Assembly (NCBI GenBank): GCA_905221605.1
Contig: CAJNDS010000131.1
Span: 140,001-192,500 of the forward strand
Source of the DNA: Symbiodinium natans
Taxonomy: Eukaryota; Sar; Dinophyceae; Suessiales; Symbiodiniaceae
DNA: 52,500 nt
Direction: 5' to 3'
The first letter of the stretch is position 1. Every line of letters starts with the position of its first letter. The notes under the pieces were generated by a model. That model searched no databases. It was not told the DNA's origin and saw nothing but the letters and a program-made list of their open reading frames with translations. Shown here in pieces: positions 10,001-20,093 of the stretch. A program made the translations under genes and the position numbers.

Positions 10001-10557
10001 CCAACACGTTCAGAGAGTTCGTCGTGTACCATGCCGACCAGGCCATGGAACTGGCGAAGAGGACATCGTAGGACCCGCATTGAGAGGGGTCAGATCTAAG
10101 GGTACCTAAACCCTAAACCCTAAACCCTAAACCCTTAACCCTGAAACCCTAAACCCTATACCCTAATCCCTAAACCCATGGTCCAATTTGGTCTGTAGAG
10201 GGTAGATAGGGGTAGAAAAGGGCTCCTTTTTTTTTTCAGGGCCCATACTAGGGGACCATGTACCTACCCTAAAAGCAGAGGTATCAGCGTTCATCTCTCG
10301 GCTTCTTTGCTCAAAGCCGGCCTTCTGTACGGGGGTTGGTGAGAACGAGAGGCTTGTATTCCTCATTGTTTAGGGCAACCAAAACCCTGAGCCCCCTGAC
10401 TTATTGTGCTTCAAATCTAAACCCTAAACCTTAAACCCTAAACCCGAAACCCCAAACCCCCAAACCATAAACCCTAAACCCTACACCCCACCTGCAGGTG
10501 TATCCAGAGTACGTCATCCTCTACTCGCGGCGCCCCCGAGTGCACCAGCCTACATAA
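7097..10557 (+). CDS. PARP-A1: PARP-domain ADP-ribosyltransferase, multi-exon
   Basis: Predicted to transfer ADP-ribose from NAD+ to targets. Exons: about 7097-7168 (SLPRYW), 7237-7351, 7701-7771 (Cys-rich), 7948-7999, 8358-8433, 8595-8777, 8911-8949, 9272-9358, 9506-9551, 9990-10041, 10498-10557. Splicing them keeps phase and gives PARP landmarks in order: NHTYRARCTQDR, YVVRRVIRVEDSRMWKRF, YLWHGTHVRAALSI (NAD-binding His), NAGTMYGKGCYLAEN (Tyr), KADEYARDEPHG, LLCRVCMGKFLYTTD, FDSTVGDR, ANTFREFVVYHADQ, VYPEYVILY (catalytic Glu), TAA stop. The His-Tyr-Glu triad is intact. Most introns begin GC. PARP-A2 shares the exon plan except three introns. The 5' end is unresolved, and the exon after 8433 is not joined in phase. 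Confidence 0.85.
7701..7771 (+). other. Cys-rich insertion exon in PARP-A1
   Basis: This exon joins in phase after TQDR and reads PCPKGSCSKTPGGCPCVQPD, then GDPG. Cysteines are spaced C-x4-C-x6-C-x-C. PARP-A2 has the same exon at 29242-29312 with all four Cys kept. It lies between the TYR...DR helix and the strand before the W-x-R-Y helix. Metal binding is plausible but not shown. Confidence 0.7.
7802..7890. repeat. C-strand telomere-like tract inside a PARP-A1 intron
   Basis: The intron 7772-7947 opens with G-rich TTCAGGGTTTGGGTT and switches directly to CCCTAAA units at 7802, a head-to-head junction of the two strands. Confidence 0.85.
8211..8313. mobile_element. MITE family D, copy 1, in PARP-A1 intron
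   Basis: Terminal inverted repeats TGGGAGGATCCAAAAAGG and its complement CTTTTTGGATCCTCCCA. Interior GTACCCC...GGGGTCC. It lies just upstream of the exon at 8358. A second full copy lies at 44679-44798 in PARP-B2, and a telomere-interrupted copy near 19.4 kb. Confidence 0.75.
9399..9442. repeat. Short perfect-stem hairpin in PARP-A1 intron
   Basis: CTGGTTCTTTAAGGGATTCT is followed at once by AGAATCCCCTACTAAGAACC and AG, a nearly perfect inverted repeat with almost no loop. It may be a minimal foldback element. Confidence 0.55.
9587..9780. mobile_element. MITE family A-related element in PARP-A1 intron
   Basis: It begins CATACTTGGAAGCCCGTTTG and contains TTGACTTCGTAGG...TTCCTAGGGGAT, matching the element at 221-339. 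The interior half is repeated once (TTGACTAGGCTTCAGTAGGG ... CTTTCTAGGGGAT), so it looks like a partial tandem copy. Confidence 0.5.
10178..10272. mobile_element. MITE family F, copy in PARP-A1 intron
   Basis: CATGGTCC at the left, AGGGCCCATACTAGGGGACC and ATG at the right; same core as the copies at 815 and 1543. It lies in the last PARP-A1 intron (10042-10497). Confidence 0.5.
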
Positions 10558-10597
10558 TTGCCTTGCAAAGTTGGGGTTTAGGGTTTAGGGTTCAGGG

Positions 10598-10664
10598 CTT
10601 CTGGACCTCCTAGCAAACCCAGAACGCGAACCCTTGAAGTTCGACTTCGAGCCCCAAAAGATCC
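10598..10664 (+). CDS. Possible first exon of PARP-B1
   Basis: The + frame reads LLDLLANPEREPLKFDFEPQ between the PARP-A1 stop and the first sure PARP-B1 exon, with TTTAGGG repeat on its left and CCCTAAA-like repeat on its right. No counterpart seen in the second unit. Confidence 0.3.
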
Positions 10665-10677
10665 CTAAACCCCAAAC

Positions 10678-10780
10678 CCCAAACCCCAAACCCTAAACCC
10701 TAAACCCTAAACCCCAAACCCTAAACCCTAAACCCTGAACCCTGAACCCTAAACCCTGAACCCTAAGCCCTGAACCCTAA
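10678..10780. repeat. C-strand telomere-like tract
   Basis: CCCTAAA, CCCCAAA and CCCTGAA units running up to the PARP-B1 exon acceptor. Confidence 0.9.
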
Positions 10781-10789
10781 AACAAACAG

Positions 10790-13382
10790 GCCGTGGCCCT
10801 GGAGACCTTCAAGTTCGAGCTGGGGAGCCTCTCATTGCACGCCGAGCTTCCCGTGTACTGGCAGCACTGCCACGTGAACCCGGGCGTCAACGCCTTCGAG
10901 GCGCGGGATTCTGCTGCAAAGGTTTCAGGATTCTGGGGTTCGTGAGGTTCCTAAACCCTAAACCCTAAACCCTTAAAAAAAAAACCCTAAACCCTAAACC
11001 CTAAACCCTAAACCCTAAACCCTAAACCCGAAGCCCTAAACCCCAAACCCCCAGTGTGTCTGGGGTTGAGACTCCCGGAGAGGCGCAGTACGCCGTTCGT
11101 GCAACCTCCCGGATGCTTCTCCAGCAGCTGGCGCAGGCGTGCTTCCCAGGCCAGCTTGCCGAAAATCCTAAGCCCTAAATCCTAAATCCTAAACCCTGAA
11201 CCCTGAACCCTAAACATTCCTAACCCTAAACCCTAAACCCTAAATCCTAAACCCAAATCCTAAACCCTAAACCCTAAACCCTAAACCCTAAACCCTAAGC
11301 CCAACACCCTAAACCCTAAACTTTAATATGCAAAACCCTTAGCCTCCAAAAGCAGCAAAAGACCGAAGCCGTCAACCAACCCTAAACCCCCCTATCTGCC
11401 TTTGCCCGGCCAGGTGGAGCGGGTGGCAGTGGCTATATCAAGGCGTGTGTTCAGCTGCCCAAAGTGCCGGGGTTTTGGGGCCAGCTTAGGGTTTACAGGG
11501 CCTTAGGTACCCCGAAAAATGGGTTCCGTGCCATAGGAACCCCCAATCCCCTTGATTTAGAGGAACAACGAGCGAGAAAGGTACCGTGCGCCCTAGTGAG
11601 AGTAAGTCGGGCCAAACCCATGCAACAGCTGGGGGTTTAGGGTTTAGGGTTTAGGGTTTCGGGTTTAGGGTTTAGGGTCTAGAGTTTAGGGTTTAGGCTT
11701 TAGGGTTTAGCGTAGAATACCCAACATAGCAATTGAGATTCGCAACCAGCTCCCATGTTCTGCCTGCGGAACTCCCGAATGGCAGGTGGTCTCTGCTCGG
11801 CGCATCGAGATGTCCAGCATGTGGAACCGCTATGTGCAGTTCAAGCGCAGGCTCTGACCTTTCGCCCTCGAAGCCCTCGAAATCCCCAAGCCCTCGAACC
11901 CTAAGCCCTTCATGGCGTTCCCGGTTTGGGGCTTAGGATCCGCCTAGGCGGGACGCTTTTTCAGAAATTGAAGTTAGAACAACAGGGACATCGTAGTTAG
12001 TGTTTATTGTTTTTCGTAGGGTTTTTGAATTTTGCAAGCGGGAAGGAAGAAGGGACGAAAGGAAGAGAGGCAGGATAACATAAGGAAGGACTCCACCCCA
12101 GCTTTTTTCAATTGCGCGAGCCTGCTTGGAAGAACATTACGTGATAAATGGCCCGCGATCCTTTCCAAACCCGACATACGAGTCTGTGTCCCTAAACCCT
12201 AAACCCTAAACCCTAAACCCTAAACCCTAAACCTTAAACCCTAAACCCAAAACCCTAAACCCTAAACCCTAAACCCTATACGCCCCCTAAACCCTAAACC
12301 CTAAACCCTAAACCCTAAACCCTAAACCCTAAACCCTAAACCCTAAACCCTAAACCCTAAACCCTAAACCCTAAACCCTAAACCTAACCCTAAACCCTAA
12401 ACCCTAAACCCTAAACCCTAAACCCTAAACCCTAAACCCTAAACCCTAAACCCTAAACCCTAAAACCTAAACACCAAACCCAAAACCCTAAACCCGAACC
12501 CTAAACCACCCCCCCCCCCCCCCCCCCCCGGTGCTTTGCATGTTAAAGCTTTGATGGCCCACTATTCTCCCCCATTAGGGTATATAAACCATAAACCCGT
12601 TTGGGCTTCCTTTGGTCCGCAAAAGGAACATGAATTAGAGGGTCCTTTAAGGGGGTAGGTACCGAGTACCGAACCTTAGGGAAGCTTAGGAAAGCCGTAG
12701 AGAGTCGTGGGGAGTGTTAGGGAACCTTAGGTTGCATACCCCCCTTGAAGCCCCTCCCTCAAGGACACTAGAAGAACAAACCCCAAACCCCAAACCCCAA
12801 ACCCCAACCCCTAAACCCCAAACCCCAAACCCTAAGCCCCAAGCCCCAAGCCCCAAGCCCCAAACCCGAAACCCCTACACCCTAAACCCTAAACCCTGAA
12901 CCCTGAACCCCAGACCCTGAACCCCAAACCCTAAATCCCTAAACCCTAAACCCTAAAACCTAAACCCTAAACCCTAAACCCTAAACCCTACAACCTAAAC
13001 CCTAAACCCTAAACCCTAAACCCGGGAGGCTTCGCCAGGAGTTGGAGGCCTCCGGCCTCGCTTCCTTTGCCTCTGCAGAGCTCTTGGAGGGCAAGGCGCC
13101 GCTGTGGGTTTGGGGTTTAGGGTTTAGGGTTTGGGGTTTGGGGTTTAGGGTTTAGGGTTTGGGGTTTAGGGTTTGGGGTTGGGGGTTTAGGGTTTAGGGT
13201 TTGGGGTTTAGGGTTTAGGGTTTGGGGTTTAGGGTGTGGGTTCAGGGTTCAGGGTGGGGGCTTGCGCTTCGTTTGCCGGAGAGTGAGAGCTTCAAAACGC
13301 CTGCCTTGGCTGAGTTCTCCCTTAACTTTCGGAGGTGGCCTCGAAGTTAGGGCTTCTGCTTGGGGCCCTAGCCTTAAGCCCC

Positions 13383-13437
<55 letters not shown>

Positions 13438-16400
13438 CCCCGCTCCCCCCCTCCCCCCACGCCCGATGAGATGTGCTGACGGCAGGCGATCCGCGGGGAG
13501 TCTTGGTGGGCATTAGAGTAAGGGCTTAGGGTTTAGGATTGTTGGTCCGGAAACAGCTTTGAAGATGTCGCCGTGCAGTCAAAGGAAAACACGTCACATA
13601 GACTACATGGTCAGTTCTCTACATTAAGGGTCCCTTTCTGGGCACCCTGCATGAGAGGGGCCTCCTTAAAGCCCTAAACCCTAAGAAACCCTTAAACCCC
13701 CAACAGGGTCCACATCTTTCGAGACGTGACCATAGACCCTTCTCCCAGGAGATCTTGACCTACAGCTACCTGAAGAACTTGACCGGCAAAGGCCCACACC
13801 TCGTTTAGGGTTGAGGGTTGATGGTGTAGGGTTTAGGGTTTAGGGTTTAGGGTTCAGGGTTTAGGGTTTAGGATTTCGGGTTTAGGGTTTAGGCTTCGAG
13901 GTTCGTGCGGCGATTTGGGGGCTTGAGTGGGTCGCCTGGACCGATAAGGATTGCGCAACAAGAGCCTCAAACCCTAAACCGACTGATTCGTGAGACGAAC
14001 ATCTACAAGAAGCACTAGAGCTCAAGTTTTGGTGGTTTTCGGCACCGAAAGCACCCTACTGCAGGCAACGTAACCGGATTTAATTTGGGTTTTAGCGGTT
14101 GATACTGCGATGCGAGAAAGGAAGCCAAAACCACAGCATTTGGAGCCAGAGAGCACAGGTCACATCTTTGACGGAGGTTGTGTTTTGTTCACAGACCTCT
14201 CTTGGCGCTGCACTTTCTAGGGTTCAGGACTGAGGTTTTCAGGTTTAGGGCTGCTGTTTAGGGATTCGTGCATCCCAAATGCCATGCAGGAGTGCAGGCG
14301 ACTGGTACGATCTCCATTGATACCCTGGACGACAACATTCAGGCCACTGTTTGCCCGACGGATTTGGGACGCTAGGGATTCGGGTCTTATTCCTCCCTAA
14401 ACCGTAAACCCTAAACCCTAAATCCTAAACCCCTAAACCCTAAACCGTCGGCTTGCAGGAGCACTTGCTCTGGCATGGAACGTCTCGAGCATCAGCAGAA
14501 GCCATAGTCTCCGCGGACTTCCGCATTCCAAAGGAGCTGGGCCCATTTCGTGCCACTAGAACCCTACAGTAGCGGCCACAAGACACTTGCCACCAATATG
14601 GAGGGTTCCGCAAAAAGTGGGTGCATTTCTTGGGGGTCCCTTTCAGGGGATTCTTTCCTATTTGGGGTATAATACGCAGGGGCACCCCTATTTTGGAAAT
14701 ACCCACATACCAGAGCTTTCCCCTATGGATTCTTGCTTTGCTGCATTCACTCGGAGCTCATGCTGGGGAGGATGCCAAACACGGCTTTCGCTTTGGAAGT
14801 GGCTTGTACTTTGCAGAAGACATCGGGAAAAGTCTGAGCTACGTGGCTTGGCTGCACGTGGACCCGTGTGATCGATGGCTGAAGTTTGCTTCGCTGCAGC
14901 CACAGACCATGTTCATCCCCTGCGTGGCGCCGTCGCGCGACCGCAAAAGGCGCAGTCTCAATTGGTGTTGACCTGCATAGTGCCCATCGCCCAGGCTCCT
15001 TTAGAGAAGGGCTCGGATGGTGGGACCAGGTCGCAGTTTGTGCGGCTTGCCAGCAAATTCTCCAAGGCTGCCGGAGGGTTAGGACAGGCTTCAATTGCAA
15101 AGGAACACAGAAGGTATGACCATGAAGGAAGGTGAGCCGAATAAGGAAGTTCGCAGGTGGCGCAGCCTTTGGCAGGTTTGGGTGGGTACTCTTTGCGTAA
15201 GATACGTACATGGTGCTAGTGCAAAGTTTGCACATGGGCATAGGGCTGTGCCACAGCTGGTCTGCCACGATGCGCTCCAGGTGCATTGCATTGCCTTCCT
15301 GTTGTGCCGCAGTTTCTGGCTCCTGCTAGACACCCCAAGCCCCCGCCTCTGCAAGCATGGTGAAGCGCGTCAAGTCCAGGGCGTTTCGAAGCACCACAGC
15401 ATCCACCAAGACCACCGAAACGGAAAGGGCAGCAGATCCCAACGCCGACAGGGCGAGGGAGTTCATGGAGTTGCAGAAGGCACCCTCGAACCCCCCAAAA
15501 TTCGAAGGGTTAGGGTTTGCAGAGGGCTTGCGGGGCAAGACAGGATTTCCAGTGCTTGTGCGGTTTACAGGGTGTAGAGGCAATGCCGAATACTTCTACG
15601 ATTGCACTGCTTCTTTCTGCACAAAAGCTTTCCATGGACTGACCCGGAACCCTGAACCCGGAACCCTGAACCCTGAACCCTGAACCCTAAACCCTAAACC
15701 CTTAACCAGGAGCTCGTGTCGGCTCGGCAGCTCTTGAGCAAGCACAAGAAGAAGCACGAGCGGAAGATGATGCGGATTGCTGGGGCCATGAAGGACCACG
15801 TTCGTTGCCTTGCGGTACTTTACTGTAACTTTAGATCCTTACCCTTTTTGGGTTAATTGGGTTTCTCAATGAGGCAGCTAAGAGTTCAATTTTTAGCTAC
15901 CCTCCTGAGTGCAGCCAAGGTTGTCAGGCTTGTGCGGCCTATGGTGCCTCTTGGCATGCGAAGGCAAGCCTGGCTGCGGCTTGTTTGAATTTGGTTATCC
16001 TTTGAGGCAACTTGGGTTGTGTGCAGGCTGAAGAAAGAGTAGCCGAAGAGGAGGTAGCAGTACTAGTGGAGGAGGAGGTCGGTGGTAGCTGAACTGGGAG
16101 GAGGAACTTTGTATAGGAATTTCCCGCGACCGGATACTGTTAGTCGGAATTCATTACCAGGAAGTGCTCGAAGCCATGGCCCTGAAGTTCCTCAACGACA
16201 AGCGGCAAAGCGAGGAGGCCGTGCGCTCAAGCAACGTGGATCCGAAGGTGCTCTCTGACCGAGTTTGGGATGCCCAGATGGCAGCGGCAGCCCGGGCGCT
16301 GCAGGCCAAAGAGGCGCAAAAGACACAGAATGAGGTTGACCCGGCAGGAGGCGGCGGCGAGAAGACTAAGAAGCTGAGGGCCAAGAAGGTGCCGAAGCGA

Positions 16401-18187
16401 AGGAAGCTGCGCCGGGAGCGCCAGGCGGCTCAGCTTCCCGCACAGGTCCAAGCGTCGCCGGCAGAAGTCGAAGATCTTCGAGCCGAGGGTGGCGCGCGCC
16501 AAAGCCGAGGTGCAAACGGCAAAGGCGGGTTGTCAGGAAGAGCTCAGAGCTGCAGAGGCGAAGCTGGGTTTTGGAGTACTATACTTTAATACTTTTTTTT
16601 GGTTGTGGGTTCCGATTATAGCTACTTATACTTAAAAAGTGGATGCTTTTTTTCCAGGGTCTACTCCAAAGCTAAGGAAGTGGGCCAGCCTTCGGGAAGC
16701 CACGCCGAGGCGGGAGGAGTGCACGCACTGCGAGCTCTTCTACGAGGAGCTCCTGCGCATGCATGAGAAGGTCAACACTTGGCACAAGCTCTTGGGGATC
16801 GTCTTGGACGATCCTGTGAACCGTGCCCTGATGGAGGTAGCGGAGGAGGCGCAGGCCGCCGTGCAGAAGGTTGCGGGCGTCGATGCCGAGGATGGGGCAG
16901 GCACCAAGGAGACATCGGAGAGAGTGATGGCAGAGAAGAGCGAAGGCGGAGGCACCAAAGCCCGCAGGCAGCGCAAGCTGAAACGCAAGTCGTTGTCTTC
17001 GGAGGGGCTTCCAGCCCGTCCCCGTTCTGTAGCCTCGCCTGTGCGCGCACTGGCAGCAGCCAGAACCGCGTGAAGCGCCGGAATTTTGAGACTTGTTAGA
17101 TTAGATGTTGCACGAGAGAGACTTGCCGTATCTCGAGATGTCGTGATTGTGCAGAGGCTGCTTCCAAAACGTGACAGGGCTGAGTTGGATACAAGATGCT
17201 TTGAGGCCTTGGCATTTTTATTCGTTGGGAAAAAATAGGGCAACATCCTGGAATGTTTCAGTAGGTGGAGCACTTTGACAACGTCCAAAAGCTTTCCCCT
17301 CTCCAAGTTTTGCTGCGCCAACATCCGATACTGCAAATAGGGGTGCTTTCTTTAGGGTTTCCTTTGTACGTATGTTTTGGAGTGGCAGGGAATGGTGCGT
17401 ACATGTTTCTTCGGCATGCATCTCCTCCCGAAATCAGCTCAAGCCTGTGCTCCAATCCTTCTAAAGATGATTATAGTCTTGGGGGGTATCTGAGCCTAAA
17501 CCATAAAACCCTAAACCCTACACCCTAAACCCTAAGCCCTAAACCCGAAACCCTAAACCCTAAACCCCCCGTGTTGTCTTCACTTTCAGGCTCCTTTGCC
17601 GGGTCCTCTGTGGCCAGATGCACTATACGGAGGGCCAGTCTGATGGTAACGCGTCGGCGGACGCCAAGCAGGCGGCGCCTGAACCCTAAACCCCCGGACC
17701 CTGAACTCCCTCAAACCCCTAAAGTGCCTTAAGGGTTTAGGGTTGAGGGTTTAGGGCTTAGGGAGGGTTAAGGGGGTCTTGAAGGGTATTAGAGGGTTTT
17801 CAAGGAATTGAGGGTATTAGAAGGTATGAATTAAGGGTTTGGGTCTCTATTTACACCAATCCCCAGACCGTGAGGTGGGGAAGCATGCCGTCTTGGCCAA
17901 TCCCCTGGCCGAAGGGCCAAGGGAGTTCATTGTCTTGACGGAGATGCAGGTGCCTGCTTGCAGCCATGTAGGCATGTGGGGTTTAGGGTTGTAAGAGGGT
18001 CGTTGAGAGGACCACTTTTCCGAGGGTCTAAAGGGCCAAACCTAGATTGTGAAGAGCAGCAGGCGAAACTGTGCGGATGAGTGCAGACTGACTGAACCTC
18101 AGAGCAATTTGCAGAACTGCTTTGCGGGCGAAGGTCTACCCGGAGTACCTGGTGGAAGTGTCCGTGTCTAGGGCAGAAGGCCCCTGA
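10790..18187 (+). CDS. PARP-B1: PARP-domain ADP-ribosyltransferase, multi-exon
   Basis: Second PARP type, predicted ADP-ribosyltransferase. Exons: 10790-10900 (FKFELGSLSLHAELPVYW), 11083-11149 (RMLLQQLAQACFPG), 11786-11850 (ARRIEMSSMWNRYVQFK), 13029-13086 (ASGLASFASAELL), 13749-13802 (EILTYSYLKNLTGKG), 14298-14342, 14459-14533 (EHLLWHGTSRASAEAI, NAD-binding His), 14771-about 14845 (FGSGLYFAEDIGKSLSYV, Tyr), 17590-17671 (LLCRVLCGQMHYTEG), 17875-17949 (REFIVLTEMQ), 18134-18187 (VYPEYLVEV, Glu, TGA stop). Junctions tested keep phase; donors are mainly GC and GA. Each exon has a partner in PARP-B2 in the same order. An intron of about 2.7 kb between the Tyr exon and LLCRV holds a separate small gene. 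One exon near 11.4 kb is unresolved. Confidence 0.85.
12191..12508. repeat. Interstitial telomeric array, C-strand
   Basis: Over 40 CCCTAAA units in the PARP-B1 intron 11851-13028, followed by a 20-base C homopolymer (about 12509-12529). The part of this intron before the array (11940-12190) is unique and shows no exon. Confidence 0.97.
12776..13022. repeat. C-strand telomere-like array with CCCCAAA variants
   Basis: Mixed CCCCAAA, CCCCAAG and CCCTAAA units ending six bases before the acceptor of the 13029 exon. Confidence 0.92.
13105..13250. repeat. G-strand array, TTTAGGG/TTTGGGG
   Basis: It starts about 20 bases after the exon end and alternates TTTAGGG with TTTGGGG. Together with the C-strand array before the exon it gives a C-exon-G arrangement. 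Confidence 0.92.
13381..13457. repeat. C homopolymer
   Basis: More than 50 consecutive C interrupted only near the end by single T and CG. Prone to length error in assembly. Confidence 0.95.
14595..14712. mobile_element. MITE family E, copy in PARP-B1 intron
   Basis: The left arm GGGTTCCGCAAAAAGTGGGT and right arm ACCCCTATTTTGGAAATACC are inverted relatives of the family E ends. It ends about 60 bp before the Tyr exon of PARP-B1. Other copies: 32480, 44847, 46205, 49912. Confidence 0.6.
15357..17073 (+). CDS. Small gene nested in a PARP-B1 intron, unknown
   Basis: A multi-exon model on the same strand as its host. Exon 1 15357-15479 begins MVKRVKSRAFRSTTASTK and ends at a GC donor. Exon 2 is 15710-15814 (LLSKHKKKHERKMMRIAGAM), exon 3 16027-16077 (AEERVAEEEVAVLVEEE), exon 4 from 16161 (EVLEAMALKFLNDKRQSEE), last exon 16658-17073 ending AVRALAAARTA-like and TGA. 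The first four join in phase 0. Near 16445 a change of one base is needed to continue in KRRRQKSKIFEPRVARAK before the last exon, so that part is uncertain. The product is highly basic, Ala/Glu-rich and probably coiled-coil, with CTHCELFYEEL in the last exon. No family recognised. PARP-B2 lacks it. Confidence 0.55.
18134..18187 (+). other. Terminal exon and stop of PARP-B1
   Basis: VYPEYLVEVSVSRAEGP then TGA. The equivalent PARP-B2 exon at 45658-45711 also ends in TGA, while both A-type genes stop just after their own YPEY block. This is why the A and B domains are read as separate genes rather than one two-domain protein. Confidence 0.75.
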
Positions 18188-18269
18188 GGCAGAGAGCCCG
18201 ACGTAGCCCTGAACGGTTTAGGGTCTGAGAATAGAGGGGTACTAAAGCCCCAAGCTGGTTGAGGCTTGT

Positions 18270-18530
18270 GGGTTTAGGCCCCCTAAGACAGATGAGCGTA
18301 CTACCAGCACCTGGTGCACCTCGAAGCCTTTAATGGGCCCCCAGAAATTCATGGGCCCTCCCCTGGCTCGCGGACTCATTCCGCCTCCGAAGGAGGTGGA
18401 AGGTCGCGTAGGGAGGCGCCCGATGCACCGAGCGCAGTCGGAGTTGGGGGCGAACGCTACGGTGCCTTTGGAGGGATGTACACTGACTTGGCTAAAACTG
18501 GCTGCGGCCAAGAACCCTCTCTGAATCCTA
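18270..18530 (+). CDS. Unassigned open segment
   Basis: Two overlapping + frames are open here; one includes VGVGGERYGAFGGMYTDLAK. It lies just after the PARP-B1 stop and is followed by telomere-like repeat. It might be an exon of the following gene. No recognisable domain. Confidence 0.2.
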
Positions 18531-18754
18531 AACCCTAGGCACTGTAAACCCGAAACCCTAAACCCTAAGCCTGCATACCAAGCCTCAACCTCTTATGCAC
18601 TCGTACGGCCGTTTTCCCTCTAAGCCCCTAACTGGCCCCAAGCTCTAGCCCCCCCCCCCCCCCCTCCCTCCCCCTTTCTGCTTGGTAAGGAAGTCGGGTC
18701 CTCATTGAGCCCCTTCACAAGGGCTCTATCGGGTATATTTCGGGTATATTTCGG

Positions 18755-18840
18755 GTTTAGGATTAGGGTTTAGGGTTTAGGGTTTAGGGTTTAGGGTTCA
18801 GGGTTTAGGGTTTAGGGTTTAGGGTTTAGGGTCTAGGGTG
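18755..18840. repeat. Interstitial telomeric array, G-strand
   Basis: TTTAGGG heptamers after a short C tract at 18650-18664. Confidence 0.95.
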
Positions 18841-19382
18841 TGGAGGTATCGACTTCCCTCATTGGGCACCGACTAGAAACTATGCCTAGGCAACCAGCTC
18901 CACCGTCTCCTGGGCTCCGGCTTCGTGAAATCAAGCCACGCACGGAGACGGAGGATGCACCTCCACCCTAAAGCCTAAACGCTAAACCCTAAACCCTAAA
19001 CCCTAAACACTGAAACACTAACCCTGAAACACTGAAACACTAAAACCCTAAACCCCTAAAACCCTGAGCTCTACGCCCCAAGCCCCCAAACCCCTAAACC
19101 TGTACATGAATCTTCTCCCCGGGGGATGCTGAGCCCCTGCGCCCAGAAGCGGTTTCGGTGTCGGATTTCCGGTCTCAGGGGTGTATAAGGCTCAGGTGGT
19201 TTCGGGGTGTTTTGGGTTTTCGGGGCCTTGTTTTTTGGTATTTTGGGTATTTGGGGTACCTGGAGTATTAGGCTGCTTAGGGTACGTAGGTTTTGTGGTC
19301 CAGAGTTGACGTACAGAGGGCCAGGGCTCAGCAAACTTCATTACCGACACACCACCATCTACCCCACCTGAAGGTGGACAGG

Positions 19383-19490
19383 CAGACCCCTGGGAAGACT
19401 CAAAAAAGGTAGAAACCCCCAGTTTAGGGCTTAGGGTTTAGGGTTTAGGGTGTAAAGCGGGTCATTCTTAGGGGTCTGGGATGAAGGTGG
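19383..19490. mobile_element. MITE family D copy interrupted by telomeric repeat
   Basis: The left end CAGACCCCTGGGAAGACTCA and AGGTAGAAACCCCC and the right end TTCTTAGGGGTCTGGG match family D (44679-44798). The middle is replaced by about 30 bp of TTTAGGG repeat. Confidence 0.6.
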
Positions 19491-19552
19491 ATGAACTTCG
19501 TTGCCCGACATGCAAGGAGAAAAGGCCGGCGGTGCCCATGCGAGGAAGAGGA

Positions 19553-19630
19553 ATTCCATGGTCCCTTAACGTGGCCCCCTTACGTTCTGAAGTATGGGCC
19601 CTTGGGTTTTGTAGGGTATGTAGGGGGTGC
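19553..19630. mobile_element. MITE family F, partial copy
   Basis: CCATGGTCCCTTAACGTGGC and TATGGGCCCTTGGG match the left half of the element at 1543. The right half is not evident. Confidence 0.45.
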
Positions 19631-20093
19631 AGGGGGTAAATACGGGGTTTTCACACGCCTTGATCCTGGGGGAGGCCAAGAAGAAAGCGGGCTGCCGGAA
19701 GTGCTGGCCCAGGGTTGACCTAGGTTTAGGGTTTAGGGTTTAGGGTCTATAGGGTCTAGGGTTTGGGGTTTAGGGTTCAACCCCGGCTCGCTAAGCCCTA
19801 CTTTGCCCAGTGGAGCGCCAGGCTACCGCAACGGAGGCTTCTTTGGCTCGTACCGTAGGATCTCCGAGGTTGACAAGTCATCGTCAGCCCGGTTGGAGAT
19901 GTTGGAGCTTTGTCTGCTTCACCTAACCCTAACCTTAGACCCTACACCCTAAACCCTAAACTTTTAAACCCTAAGCCCTAAACCCTAAACTCTGACACCG
20001 GCAGGCTGGGCCTGAATCCTATCAGTTCAGCGTAGGATTTCTTCAGTTCCTGCACACAGCTACAATGTTACAAGTAGACCCGTCGACTCGAGC

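Noticed and set aside
11400-11470. Extra PARP-B1 exon (GAGGSGYIKACVQLPKVP or VERVAVAISRRVFSCPKCRG)
   Set aside because: Splice sites are acceptable, but two frames compete and no matching exon was found in PARP-B2.
12714-12899. Frames of Pro-Lys-Pro-Gln-Thr type (also 40242-40546, 9k and 29.2k)
   Set aside because: CCCCAAACCCCAAA and related telomere-like units translate as PKPQTPN in one frame; they are repeat shadows.
13262-13516. 84-codon frame with a Pro homopolymer
   Set aside because: It depends on a C homopolymer over 50 bases long; not a believable protein.
14747-15286. 179-codon frame on the - strand
   Set aside because: It is antisense to the PARP-B1 Tyr exon and shows no motif; shadow of real coding on +.
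16740-17336. 198-codon frame on the - strand
   Set aside because: Antisense shadow of the nested gene's last exon, GC-rich and without stops for compositional reasons.
7097-18187. Single gene encoding a protein with two PARP domains
   Set aside because: Both A-type domains run into a stop codon just after the YPEY block before the B-type domain starts. I prefer separate genes, though RNA could overturn this.
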